Assembly: GCA_036571765.1 (NCBI GenBank)
Contig: BROE01000024.1
Coordinates: 10,368,875-10,432,874, forward strand
Length of the DNA: 64,000 bases
Source of the DNA: Plecoglossus altivelis
Taxonomy: Eukaryota; Chordata; Actinopteri; Osmeriformes; Plecoglossidae
Direction of reading: 5' to 3'
Shown here piece by piece: positions 12,801 through 24,860 of the stretch; position 1 is the stretch's first letter; every line of letters begins with the position of its first letter. Below the pieces are notes generated by a model. That model worked only from the letters and a program-made list of their open reading frames with translations. It ran no database searches and was not told the origin of the DNA. Made by a program: the position numbers and the translations under genes.

Positions 12801-14715
12801 TTGGGGAAAATTAAAACAAAAATTGTTTTTTTACAATGTCCTTTTTGAAACAAAAAGACATATATTGCCAGGTTTTCTCCCGTCTGGCTGGATAGACTTG
12901 GTCCTGGAGAGAGGAGTTAACATCAGGAGGCGTAATGCAAAAAGCAGCAAAGAGGAGATGACTCGTTGAGAGGGACTTCTGAATCTGCTGTGATTTCCTT
13001 TTCAGTTACACCTCACACATCATGACAAATAAGATCAATGACAGAAATGCAATGGCTGACCATCAATTAAATACCTCAATTTAAAGGGCCCAGTTTTGCA
13101 CCTTCTTGTACTTTCTCTGAACACTGAGCAGAGCTGCCTGTGTTGCCTTCTGCATTCGACAGGTTGATGGACAACATTTGCCCCCACCCTATTCCACTTC
13201 CATGAGAATGAATCAGTCCCCCTCCTGACTTTGAAGTTTCAATATACAACCCAAATAAACAATTCACCTCTCTCTCATTGGATCAAAAGCTCCTCATTTC
13301 AACCCTTATTTTATTCCGACAAGAGGGTAATTGCTTTTAAAGTTAGATTATTCGGGTAAGTGGCGATGAGCCAGTCGATACGTCGGAGCGATGCAGTGAG
13401 CAGCAGCTGGCACCGGTAGTGGCTAACTTGGTCTGTAGGCAGAATGATTCATTACTGTTGGAAACCCCAGCCCTGATTTCAATCCCCATGCTGTTTGTGC
13501 TGAGAATGTGAGCTCATTCATGTCCTTCACGACAGATGGAAACCTAAACTGCTTTAACTCCATCCGTGGTGCATTCACACAATCGGTACCTCTGGTACCA
13601 ACACAGAAGGTCTTGACCTTCTGGTGAGGTTGTGTGCTTGCCTACGCCTTGTACAGTAAGCATACGGTGCCCTCCTTAAGCCTCTAATTCGCTTCATCGT
13701 CAGTCACATTGCTGACTAACCTAAATCCATGTCATTAAGCTCTGCTTCACTACTGTCTAGGGGTCTGATGGATGACTGCTACCTGCCTGACCCCAGCCGG
13801 ACGTACTCATCCCTGCCTCTCGCTTCCATCCTGCCCAGGTGGCTCCAACGGTCGCTAGTCATCCACTCAGCTTAAATTCTGCTTTGTTCAGACTGACGGA
13901 TTTGTACTCAAGCATACTAATCCATGCCTAAGCTCTTCTGCAAAAGTTTCCAGGGTGTCTGATGGTCCGGTAGGCCTGGTATGAGGCTAGCTTGAGACGA
14001 GTCTGCTCAGAGGAACCCAGCTGGATATCTGCAAGTTCAGGAACTGCAGTGTCTGCCCAACACATCAAAACATTTATGGCATCACATTTCCTCTTTTCTG
14101 ATTTTTTAACATACCTTCCCTTCAGTACGAGAGGATTTTTCGGCTGTGAAAGCTGTTTGACTGTGTAGGGAGAAATGTCAAGTTTCTTTCTCTCTTTCTA
14201 GCCTTTTCATTCTTTCTCTGGTTCTGCTTTCTTTACTTTTGAACACTCCCCTCCCTTTCTCTACTTACTAAGTCACTTTGTCTTACCATTTCCCAGCCAC
14301 TCCTCCCTCACTCCTTCCCTGCCCCTCTTTCTCTCGCTGAGGTCAATGGTTTCATGGGACGGAGCAAGATGAGAGGGCCCCCAGAAAATGGATCGCTTGC
14401 CTTGGTTTGTGTAGACACAGACTCACAAGGCCAAAGTCAACGTTTTCATATTAGGATTCAATTGTAGTTCTGCTGTGTTTTCTTTCCCCAGCTCAGCCTT
14501 TGATATCCGGGATGTGGGCTTTGTGATTGCAGCGTTTAATTGAAAGTGAAAACAGAATATCACAGAAACGGGATGAGACCGGGTTCCTTGACAGATCCTC
14601 TGATATCAGGGAAGACCTGGCCCTGTGAGAACTGCCCAGACAGGAGACCTTCAAGACCACAAGCTGTACAGTCTAGCTGGAGCGGGATGGTGAACACAAA
14701 ACACACTGTTCAAAT

Positions 14716-16265
14716 ATAGCAAGAGGATCTTTTATTACAAAATACAAAACACAGCAGCTGAAGCACAATTCATTGTATAAATAATACAACAATTCAGAAT
14801 TTAAATACAGTCAGTGCGGATTTAAAACATCATGTTAACTATTAATGCTGGTGTTGTCCTCTTCTCTATTTTACATCTAAAACTTAGAAGTTCATTCAAT
14901 TTTATGCTGTTTCTTTACACTGCTGATGTTGCTAAATGCCATTATTCCTTGGTTATCGGACGCCCATGCAGTGAATGTGGAAGTCAGAACCTGACCTAGT
15001 TTTAAAGGAATTTGGAAGTGGTGGAGACATTTACTTGCCAATACTGTCCTAGTGCTTAGTTCATATGAATCACTATCATCTGCTTAAAATGGGAAATGCA
15101 ATCATGCAAACCTTTTCATTCTTTCGACATAAAAGCTTAAGGAGAAAACACATTTAAACACTTCTATATACAAAACTTTTTACAAGACACCGTAAAACGT
15201 TCATTTTAAATTAAATATTTCTGGCATATAAAAAAGGAATAACTTAGAGTATGCATGACGTGTAAGTATAGTCAGTTCGGTTATGATGATTATATACAAA
15301 AATAGTGATTTCTTGATATTTGAGAATATAGAAACACTTAACGTGCATTTCATTATCTCAAAACAAATCTGTGGACAACATCAAACAGTTTCAGATAAGG
15401 GACATTAGATTTGTCTACTGAAACAGAACCATGCATCACTCTTATTGACTCCTTGTCCCATCAATGTAGATAATACTAACTGAAACATCTGAAACGCCCT
15501 CGGATATGACTTAAAGTACAATTATAAAAAAGTTAAGCATCATAACCAGTGCACACAAACTCACACAAAGCACCATTACTGTGTGAGTACTGGTGCTCAC
15601 ACAGTAACCAGCATTGCAATAATCATCAATATCAACGATATTGTAGTTTGACCTTCCGGAAAGAGAGACAATAATCCTTATAGGAACATGAGAAGGTCGT
15701 TTAGTTTGCTGAGTATAATTCACACTTACAAACACAGAGTTTTTGGCTGGCTACAAGACAATCTGAAGTTATTATCATGAAGTTCCTCTGACTATGGTAT
15801 GGCCCTGTGGGCCCATGCACACCAACTTAGGTGTGACACCTTTAGCACCATTGAAGAGAATGAAGCAGCTGTGATTGGTTATTATCAACAATCTCCATTG
15901 AACAACAAAACATCTTGACACTTCAAAACCAGAAATGAAACAATAGTGAAAGAGAAAGAACGCATGCACCACCATCAGATATATTCTCTCATGATCTTTC
16001 AGTTAATCAGCCTTTCCAAACCTTCAAATCCTATCACGTATTGTACAAAAACAGGAAATAATTGTACAGTTTATAGACACATCTTGGATGACCTCACATC
16101 ATCAAAACATGTTCCGTCTTCAAATGCATGCTGGACTCTTAAATAAGCCCTTATATACAGAAAGGAATGGTCCAGGACTGTTGTGCAAATCCTTTCAGGG
16201 TAGAAAAGTCACTATGGCAGGCAGGGAGTCAGCTTATTTAAGGGAGAACTTGGAGGAACCTGTGT
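14716..16265 (-). other. PI15: PI15 3' UTR (inferred)
   Basis: The PI15 stop codon is followed on the minus strand by about 1.5 kb of AT-rich, repeat-free sequence without long reading frames. A canonical AATAAA lies at 14736-14731, so cleavage would fall near 14,710-14,720. Inferred; I see no other strong AATAAA in the stretch apart from the hexamer overlapping the stop codon itself. Confidence 0.5.
14731..14736 (-). terminator. Candidate polyadenylation signal AATAAA for PI15
   Basis: Minus-strand AATAAA at the far end of the inferred 3' UTR. Confidence 0.5.
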
Positions 16266-18965
16266 TTATTTGAACCAGTGCAGGTAGTTTGTTTTGAGGG
16301 CAGGGAAGCACATGTTGTTGCTGCAAGAGCCTCCATAGCTGGGAGGACAGGCAGAGCAAGGGACACCTACTTTGTAGGGGGCCTCTCCTATCCAGTTCCC
16401 CCTGGAAGACAGAAGACAACCTGTAGGTTAGGTTGGGAGGATGGAAAGTTCAAAGCAAGGGGACCAATTATTTACCACTATTAATTCAAAACGTTACTGG
16501 GCTCCTCATGATCACTAGCTACATAGCATAAGTTTCATTAGCAGAGTCCAAAGAGGTGTGTCGAATTTGCCATCTTAGGCGTGGGTCACAAGTCAGTCAC
16601 AAGTACCAACATGCGTGAAAACTGACCCTTTGATTAAGGCATTGAGGGAAAGAATTATTTTGGAGCTTTTGGAATGTGCTCTCCATATACAGCTTTGTAT
16701 TGAAGTTGTCTGCTACTGGGGTTGGACTTGGGTGGTAGTGGTATGTTTTGCAAAGTTCTACTGTCAAGAACAAATGTTCTCCATTTGGAAATAGACTCTT
16801 TTCAAGTGGTTTGCATGTTTGCTAGGGTTAATACACTTGGGATGTTGGCAATCAACAGTCTATGGATTTAATCAAGGGGCCATGCAGCAATGCAAGGTGT
16901 GTTATGCAGTTGTGAGATACTCACTTAGAAGAGTAGTTGCACACTAAGTATGTGGCCCGTTTCCACACAGAGCCCCATACGTTCATATTGTGACATGTGT
17001 GAACAGCGCAGCCCACTTTGTTGGAGGACGCCCACACCATCTGAGTGAAGGAAAGACAGAATCCACTGTGAAACCATGCCAATAGTTGGCTGTGAGACTT
17101 TAACCTGGCTTGAAGGCTCATACTCGTTCTACTTTGTGGCTCTCTGGTTCCACCCACCTGTGTGTAGTGCGTGCACATGGGTCCGTAGCATTTCAGGGGG
17201 CAGCGTGGGTTACAGTCACGCGGGTAAGGGAACACATAGTCCTTGACCTCATCATACCATGGTTTCACCAGCTGGAGAATGGAGCGGTAGCTATGGACAA
17301 ACACAGACAGTCTCTCGTGAGAACAGTAGGTTTTGTGCCTCTTCCACACAGACACAGTGACAGGGTCCTAAAGGTCTTGAATTCTGGACTCTTTGGGAGA
17401 ACCACAGACAAGGTGTCAGACTGAGTCATGGACTAAGACTGAGGTCCTGCCCGGCAGGTCAGCGGCCACTGAGAGGTTGTGACTGACTCCCTCTCGACCA
17501 TGTCTGTAGAAACGGCTTCTGTTTATTTGCTGGGTTCACAGGAACATTCCAGGACCTTCTGCCAGGTCACTGTCAGAAACCCTTGGGGAGGGCACAAGGC
17601 TAAGAAATGACCGTGACTCCTCCAGCCAGTCTAGGGGGGAAGTGCACATGTGTGGGGTCAGAGGTCACTCACCGACCCGTCCTGACAGACAGGTTCTGGC
17701 CCAGGAATCTGAGGAGGTTGCGTGGTCCGTGCTCCCACAGACAGGCATGGGCCCAGTCCTCCGCAGTCTTGGCCAGGGTCTCGTCCCATATCTAACCGCA
17801 GAGAAAACAAAAGCTCTTATAACACACAGAAAATATACACAGTAAGCCTCCTGCTCTTCACCCTGCCCACCGGCGTGGCTGTGAGAAATCTTTCTCACTT
17901 CAACCAACTTTGCTGCGTCATGATGTCGCTAAACTGAAAAGTGGAAGGCTACATGCGCTCGGAACTCAAAAACGTTTATTTGTTCCACACGCTATCCGTC
18001 TGATAGATGTAATGAAGTATGAAGGCAGGAACTCAGTGAACTTTTTCCTAGTCAGCCGGCCTCACACGTGTTTCCCATTCTGAAGGATGCACTGTGCAAT
18101 GGGAAAACACTTCTGCTCATGACTTCAGCAGTACAGTTGACCTACATTACCATGACCGCGCATATTTCTATACAGATGTAGTGAGGGAATGCAACTTCGA
18201 GACAAAGTCAATTTCCCCCTTTCGTGAACCAAAACCACAAATCAGCTTTTGGCATCCAAGTCAGACACTTGAGTGTGCAACATGGAAATGGCCACTGAGC
18301 ACATAGTATGTCTATTCTGATGTGTGGAAAGGCTTTTTCAGACTTCAGTATTGAGCCTCTCAACACTTTCCCAATAGTGGACCACTGGTGTTAAAGCCAA
18401 ACACTCTCAACAAGGGTCTACTTTGGTGGTCCTAAGCTCCAATGTGCTCAACAGCTGGGACTGCCAAAAGGCTAAGGACATTTGTCACTGTTGCTTCCTG
18501 CTAATATACATCCATTCATACCAATCAGTGCACCTCCAATAGGATACCAGTCACTATTACACTCTCTCTTTTACAGTCATACATTGAAAAGGCACAAAAT
18601 AGAAACAATAAGTGCTTTATAGTCATTGCTATATATTGCAAAATAAAAAACCAGAAATGCAAAATAACGACTTTGGTTAAAATGTCACTTACCATATACT
18701 CCATGTTGGAAGCCGGGGGGAAAACTTTTCCTCTTACTTTATTGTGGTAATCAAGAATGGCAAGCATGTCATTTTGGCTAATATAACGCTTCCTCCTGGT
18801 TTGGGAAATATTGCTGGTGTCTGTTCCATAGTTGAACGCTGCGCCAAGATTGGTGAAATTGGTAGTTGGCAACGTAGACACGGTAGGAATACTCGTTGCC
18901 AAAACACTTGCTCCGCAAGATATGCAGAGAAGCAAAAAGTCTATGGAATAGTACTGAACGGTCAT
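16266..18965 (-). CDS. PI15: PI15, peptidase inhibitor 15: secreted CAP-domain protein, complete
   Basis: Five coding exons on the minus strand: 18965-18693 (91 codons), 17791-17673 (119 bp), 17290-17158 (133 bp), 17040-16925 (116 bp) and 16401-16266 (136 bp with TAA). All junctions are GT-AG and phases fit (0, 2, 0, 2). The 777 bp give 258 aa, the same length as human PI15. Residues 1-23 look like a signal peptide. N36-F-T and N52-I-S are glycosylation motifs. R57-R-K-R-60 is a furin-type site just before YISQND, where the family's propeptide is thought to end. The CAP domain follows with LDYHNKVRG (H74), CLWEHGP, the CAP1-type THYTQMVWASS split across exons 3 and 4, and CAP2-type YLVCNYSS. 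The C-terminus has a cysteine-rich GNWIGEAPYKVG...CSACPPSYGGSC segment ending LHWFK. The family is described as a weak trypsin inhibitor; that role is not visible in the sequence. Confidence 0.97.
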
Positions 18966-19020
18966 ATTTTATTTGTTAGGATTTCTGACAGGATGTCCTC
19001 CAAATACTCTTGAATCAATC
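18966..19020 (-). other. PI15: PI15 5' UTR segment with probable splice acceptor
   Basis: Minus-strand TTTAATTTCAG ends at about 19021, 55 bases ahead of the ATG. This predicts an untranslated first exon upstream, fitting a candidate donor (GAAG|GTAGGA) at 19250-19249 or AAGTAAGA near 19232. Inference from splice signals. Confidence 0.45.
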
Positions 19021-19403
19021 TGAAATTAAACATAAAAAACCTTTAGAATTTTCTTTTCAGTAAATACATAAAATATGTCGCTAGACTATGCAACAAAACG
19101 ATTTATTCTTGCATATGAATTGAGCCGAAGCAGCTGGCCGTTCAAAATGCTTTGCAAAAGTTTAGAACTATACCAAAAGTCGCAGCGTTCATTAAAAAAA
19201 ATACACCGGTGACAGGATGGATAGAATTTCTTACTTGGAAAGGGTCCTACCTTCCTTCAACAGTGCTGCGGTATCTTGTGCCTGCGTTGCCAAGCGATTT
19301 CTTCCCAAGCTACTGCAACAGAGGAGAGAAGGAAAGTGTCCAATAGAAGCTATTGCTCTAGTCAAACTATAGGAGTGCTTGGGCTCACAGCTCGACTCAC
19401 TGA

Positions 19404-19412
19404 CTTTATATA
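19404..19412 (-). promoter_or_regulatory. Candidate TATA box of PI15 (TATATAAAG)
   Basis: Minus-strand TATATAAAG sits about 440 bases before the PI15 ATG. With the usual 30-base spacing, transcription would begin near 19,375-19,382, giving a first exon ending at the candidate donor at 19250 (or 19232). The motif is seen; its use is inferred. Confidence 0.5.
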
Positions 19413-22400
19413 TCGCAGTGGACGGTGCAGGAAGTGAGCCAGCTTTAAAGGTGTGCGCAGCCTCTCCCTGTCACCTGAAACAAAACATAATTTGGAAGCG
19501 TAAGATTTGGTTTCTTCAATCCCGATCCTGGCAGCTCAGGCTGAGCTTCTCACAAAACATCTGCTTTAAGTTTACGCAGCTGGACAAAGTGATGAAGAAA
19601 TACATAGGCTACGATAAGAAAGCGAATAATACAGTCACACTACAACAGGTCAAAGGTAGAGGTGAGGTAACTGGCCAAAAAGACCCGATAGACAGCGCCA
19701 GGTAAATATTGAATATGTCAGTGAACACAATAACTTGTGTTGTAATATGACAACGTTTTATATCTACACATGTTACTGTTATATAAATATCATTAGGTTA
19801 CATTTTGCACTTTGGTTCAAAGCACCTCCATAAACTGTGGGAATAACCAGCCGTTTCATATAGTAAAGGTGAGCATCGGGTTCCTATCTCCTTTTTGTTT
19901 TCTTTGTCATATTCATTACACTGTAAAGATTACACTTGTTCAGTGTTTGGGTCCAGCTGACATCTGTGCCAGAACTGACGCCGTGCCAAGGAAAGAACCC
20001 CTTTAGCAGGTCATCATTTTCTTTGGCAGCCGGTTAGCAAATGAAACCAACGTGACGCAGGAACCTCCCCACCCCCGTCCCTCCCCAACCTCTCTCCTTC
20101 GCGCTGTCTCTCTTCCACTTGCCTCCTACTCCCCCACACCTCCTACACACTCTGGCAATCAAGTTCCCTGGCTAGTTTTTTGGGAAGTGATCGACTTCTC
20201 AGGTGCTGGAATAGTGCATAGCGGTTTTCAGAAAGATCCTTGAGACCGCTAAACTTTGCGTTGCACTTTGATATACTTTCATAATACAGCACGTCTGTAC
20301 ACAAGTTAGAGCCAACGATGCGCACAAAATACCCAAAACACCCCAACAAATCGTTCTATTTTCCAATAAAATGCTTATCAACTTTATTAATATTTAATCT
20401 TCATTGTTAATGTTATTCATAAATCATTTTCAACTTGGATCGTATTTCCCCAATATCTGGGAAAGTCACACCTGGTCAGTGTTTTGACTCATCATTCAAT
20501 ATGGAAACAATGAGAAACTTTTCCTTCTTCGTTCTCTTGCCAGCTCAGACCCCAGCCAAATATTGTGACGTCACAGACACGACAGACTACTCCTCACAGG
20601 TTCATAGACTTGCTTGATAACAAAACTGATCGAGTCCTCTGCTAAATAGATTTAGAAATGTCAAACGGTCTCTTTTTTCCATCTCCGTTTTTGCTGTGTT
20701 ATGTAACCCCCTGTCCCCTTTCCTCTCTGCCTGTGAACTCAGTGACTCTATATGAGTTGAACCACTATTATATTATCAGCAAAGTAATTAGGCCATTATT
20801 TGGTGCACAGGCCAGTCAGAAAGCCTTGGGTCTGTTTTGAAAAAGCATTCTTTTTCAGAGAGACCATTTATTTACTTACAAGATATTGTTCCAAGTTCTC
20901 CCCTCTTCCCCCTCTTTTGAGGCCTCTCGAAGGCTCAAATTGATGCCAATACAGGGAGAGATGCAGGGGGAAAGACAGAAAGAGTGTGAGAGTGAAAGAC
21001 AAAAAGAGAGACATTGCAAAAATAGAGCTGTTTAATGAAATGTATTTTCTTCTGTTAAAGGTTTGTTCAGACAATATAGTATTATACTTGGTTTGTTTTT
21101 GCAGTGGGATATGTTATCCCTGTGATGTAGGAGGAGTTTGGCAACTAACCTATTTAATTAAAAATCTACATGGGCACAGCATTTTTTCATGGGTGATGAT
21201 AGAATAGGCTACATTAAAAGGATCTGTTGCGACCAAATCCATTGTTTAGTTTTAAAACCTAAAAAAAATGTACTCTGAGACTCAGGGGTCATGTGACCGG
21301 CTATCTGCCTCCGGAGTAGGTCAAACAGTCTCTCACTTCTCATTAATGTTCGTTCAAGTCCTGCTGATACAATTGTAGAGAAAACAATTATTCTTGATTT
21401 GAAGCTGTAGTAGTGTGTCCGACCGACCCAAAGGGCTTTGATAGTGGGTCAAAATGGCGCACAAAAAAGGTTTGGTGATGTCACAAGTTCGTTGTTTTTG
21501 GCCCACGGGCCAACAGAAATGGTGACAGGTCAGAGACGTTTACATTGGTCAGTAGCCCAGACTTCAGTTTCAAGCTCACCAGAGACCGCTTCTTCCACAT
21601 GCATCTGTTAAACATCATATCAGTTAAATATAAGGTTACAGAGCAAATATTGTATATTTCCCTCAGTGGGCAAACATTCAGCAGGGCAAATGCTTGTTGA
21701 CAGTAAATATATCTATGGGTGAGAACGTTATGCTCAGTCTTCTCATAAGATGCTGAGAGAATGGCTTTAGGCTCCTCTCTTGTTGAAAGAAGTACAGGCC
21801 TAGTAATTGTGTTAATAAATATAAGTCCTTTGATCAAAGTCCTTTATTAGTGATGATTAAAACCAAAATCCCTGCCCTGTAGGTTTATTTATGTATTTTT
21901 CTGGTGCTAAAATAAATTCTTGTAACACTAAGTGAACTCTCATCGCTCACCACATGAACACTATATTTCTTATCGGTTCAAGCATGGAGTTGCTCCATAG
22001 AATGTAACTTCCTAGACATCAGTTGACTTATTGTGTGATATTCCAAGAGCAGCACCTACTAACCTTTTTGTGATCTTGGTACATGTAGTCCTCAACACCT
22101 CCCACAGACTCACTGGAATAGTTTGACTGTTCATATATTAACTGGACCTGCAACTCTTTTCAAGAATGAGAGTCTTTCTCATGTTGTTGTCTAGAAACAA
22201 GTCTGGTCCCTGATTGGCCAGTCACAGCAGACAGTCGGACCCAAGGTGACTTTGTCCAAAACCTCGGTCAGAGGAAAAACACCATAAAGGCCATTAAGGC
22301 AACACCAGCCACCAAAAGCAAACAGGCCATAACAGAGAGGTAGCCATTGAAACCTTGGATAATTCTTGTGATTTTCCTTCATAATTTCACGATATCATTT

Positions 22401-24419
22401 GTTGAATCAACCTTGATGGAAAAAAACGGTATTGTGTCATCTTGTCTGACATTAGGACAATATGAAACGATCAATATGAATAAAAGCCTTAAATGCGCTT
22501 TAAAACTTTCTTGACAGGCGTTTTCTACATCCAATTCGCAATGAACAATTTTCCCAATAACACAGTTTCCAGCGTGGGAACACCACCAACATTACCAGGT
22601 AGCAGACTTGTGCTTCAGGAATAAGTCCTCTGTATCTATTTTTGACATGCCACATTCCTTTGCCGCCAGATATTCTCACCCATCTATAAGACATTTACAG
22701 CTATCTTTGATGCTCCAGGCTTGTAAGGGAGAAGGAAGACGTGGCTGTGGTCGAGCGCAGACATTTCACAAGGGGTTCAGATGTCAACTGAGCAAGAGAC
22801 ACGCAAACATGAAATATCCAGCAGGGTCTAAAGTTAGAGCAGAGACGTTTTATGATGTATCTTTATGACAACAGGTAACAAAAACTATCACCTGAGATTT
22901 AGGAAAAACAGCTGGAATGCAAACACAGAGGAGATGCGCGCCTACACATCTGACATCAGAGTCTCTCTCCGCAAAAAAACGAATGTTGACTTTTGAGGAC
23001 CATTTGTGGAACATTTTCTTTTGAATATTGCACAAATGCGCTATTCATTCACATATGCACTGCATGTTATGTTACCATATACTTTTTTCCTCTCAGAAAC
23101 AGGTGCAAAATACCCCTTGAAAGGGATCTGTATTAGTCATCAGAGAACTTGTCTCTTCCCCGAGTGCTGCAAGAAGGGTGGTTAATGGTGGGATGGTAGA
23201 TTGTCCGGGGCTGGGATTGGGGCTGATTTGCAGTTTGACTGTAACTGAGGCTGAGGCTGTGGCCGGGGAGGCCTGGAGGCTGTCTAGACAACAGATGAAG
23301 GATAAACTGAGGCCTAGAAGAGAGGCCTTGTGTTGGAACCCTGGTCGCTGTGAGGCTCTGGTTGTTCTAGGCCACTGCACCAGTCTGTATGCCGACGTAG
23401 GTCCGCTGGGATGTGTACTGTCTTCTCATCCATTTCTGACCTTACTGGGTGCTGTATTTTGTATCACGTTCATGCCATTTCCCTCTTAAGAGTTCCTGAA
23501 GCAATTACATTGGCATCGGCCTTCTCACAGCACATAGTTAGGCTGCATACTGAGTTAACCAGTGCCTCCTCACTTATAGAAATGTCAAATCTGCCATGGG
23601 TCTCATCACCTGGTTGATTCATGCAGTGGTCCTTTATAGTTTTCTTTTTTCTTTTATTCTTTTTTTCAAACAAGCCAACATGCATGCAAGGCAAAGCTCT
23701 TCCAAAAGCACTGCTGTCAAGTCATTTACACGATGTTTCAATGGATGCAGCAGATTCCTCCGGCATTCCTGGACAGTCTAACCTAGAGAGCAGTCTGTCT
23801 ACTGCTCTGTCCCTCAGAAATCATGAATTGTATAAAATGCTTTTTCCTATAATCAAAATGTAGCCGGGGATTTACTATCAGGCTGGATTTATCATCACCG
23901 AAAGGGGAGAAACCCAGAACCTGGATCCTTAGTGGGAGGTTGGAAACAGACTTTTTGCTCACTTGGCACCTAATGGGAGCTTTTGTGTGGCTGTGAAGCA
24001 CTGAGGAACGTTGGAACGGTAGAAGTTGCATTAGAAGGGACTGGTGACATCTGGTGAACTGCTCCATTCATTGCTAAAGAATATGCAAATTGTTATACTG
24101 GATTATTTTTATGTCAGCTTGTGTTCGTTCGATCCTCTTAGTGCCTATTAAAAATGCTATGAGCTGGTCAAGTAACCAACTGCCAGAAAACAAGGCAACT
24201 AAGTAGCCTAATACCAGTGATCCTATTGTTATGCTGTGGTTACCTACTCGGTGAGGCAATTGCTGGACACAACTGTAAAGGAATATTTCCTGGAGGAATA
24301 AAAAGGAATATTATTTGCACATCTTTTGTATGAGGTTAAAGAAAATGCTACAATCGCAATACTAAAGAACTAGAGATATGATGAGAACTGATGTTTAGCT
24401 TCTCAATTCCAAAAGAGGA

Positions 24420-24860
24420 GACATCTTCATATTAACTCAGGTTGTTCATTGTGACCAAAGAACACAGAGAAGACCCATGATGGCAGAACAAACCTTTTGC
24501 ATGTTAGGTGGGGATACAAATGGGAGAAGAAATACCCTGATATCATTTGTTTTCTCTGTAACTTTTTACAGAAAATAGCAAACATCTTCATATTCTCTCA
24601 GATTGTTTATGGTGACCCGAATAACACCAAAATAACATAAATGATTCCAGGACAGATGATTTGCATGTTATGGTGTTAGCGGAGGGGGTACAAATATATA
24701 TATATATATCTCTATATGTATATAGAGATATATATATATAATATACAAATGATATCAGGTGAAAAAACTGCCTGAAATTATTTGTTTCTCCTCTGTAACC
24801 TCTGACAAAAAAGAGCAGACATTTTCATATTATCTTCGGTTTTTCATTGTGACAAACATA
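24420..24860. repeat. Diverged direct repeat, three copies
   Basis: Three copies of a phrase close to ACATCTTCATATTNNCTC-GGTTGTTCATTGTGAC start near 24420, 24578 and 24815. Each is followed by matter with similar wording (AACACAGA/AATACAGAAA, TTTGCATGTTA, TACAAAT, GATATCA). Spacing is about 158 and 237 bases, the larger gap holding the AT hairpin. No terminal inverted repeats or coding content were seen. Confidence 0.7.
24694..24742. repeat. AT-rich inverted repeat (hairpin) with CTCTATA/TATAGAG arms
   Basis: About 22-bp complementary arms around a centre at 24717-24719: a TATA run, then TCTCTATAT, then TATATAGAGA and a TATA run. It could extrude as a cruciform. Such loci often grow and shrink in teleosts. 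Confidence 0.85.

Larger units (their letters stand above)
6372..14715. other. Region upstream of CRISPLD1 and spacer to PI15
   Basis: No exon, open frame with family features, or RNA gene could be supported. Pyrimidine-rich sequence lies at 6410-6470, (GT)n at 7425-7538, a GC-rich minisatellite at 8635-8946, a short TG repeat at 9116-9143 and (TCC)n at 9776-9808. The first non-coding exon and promoter of CRISPLD1 should be in this stretch, but I cannot place them. Sequence between 9,850 and 14,700 is unique-looking and unremarkable. Confidence 0.6.
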
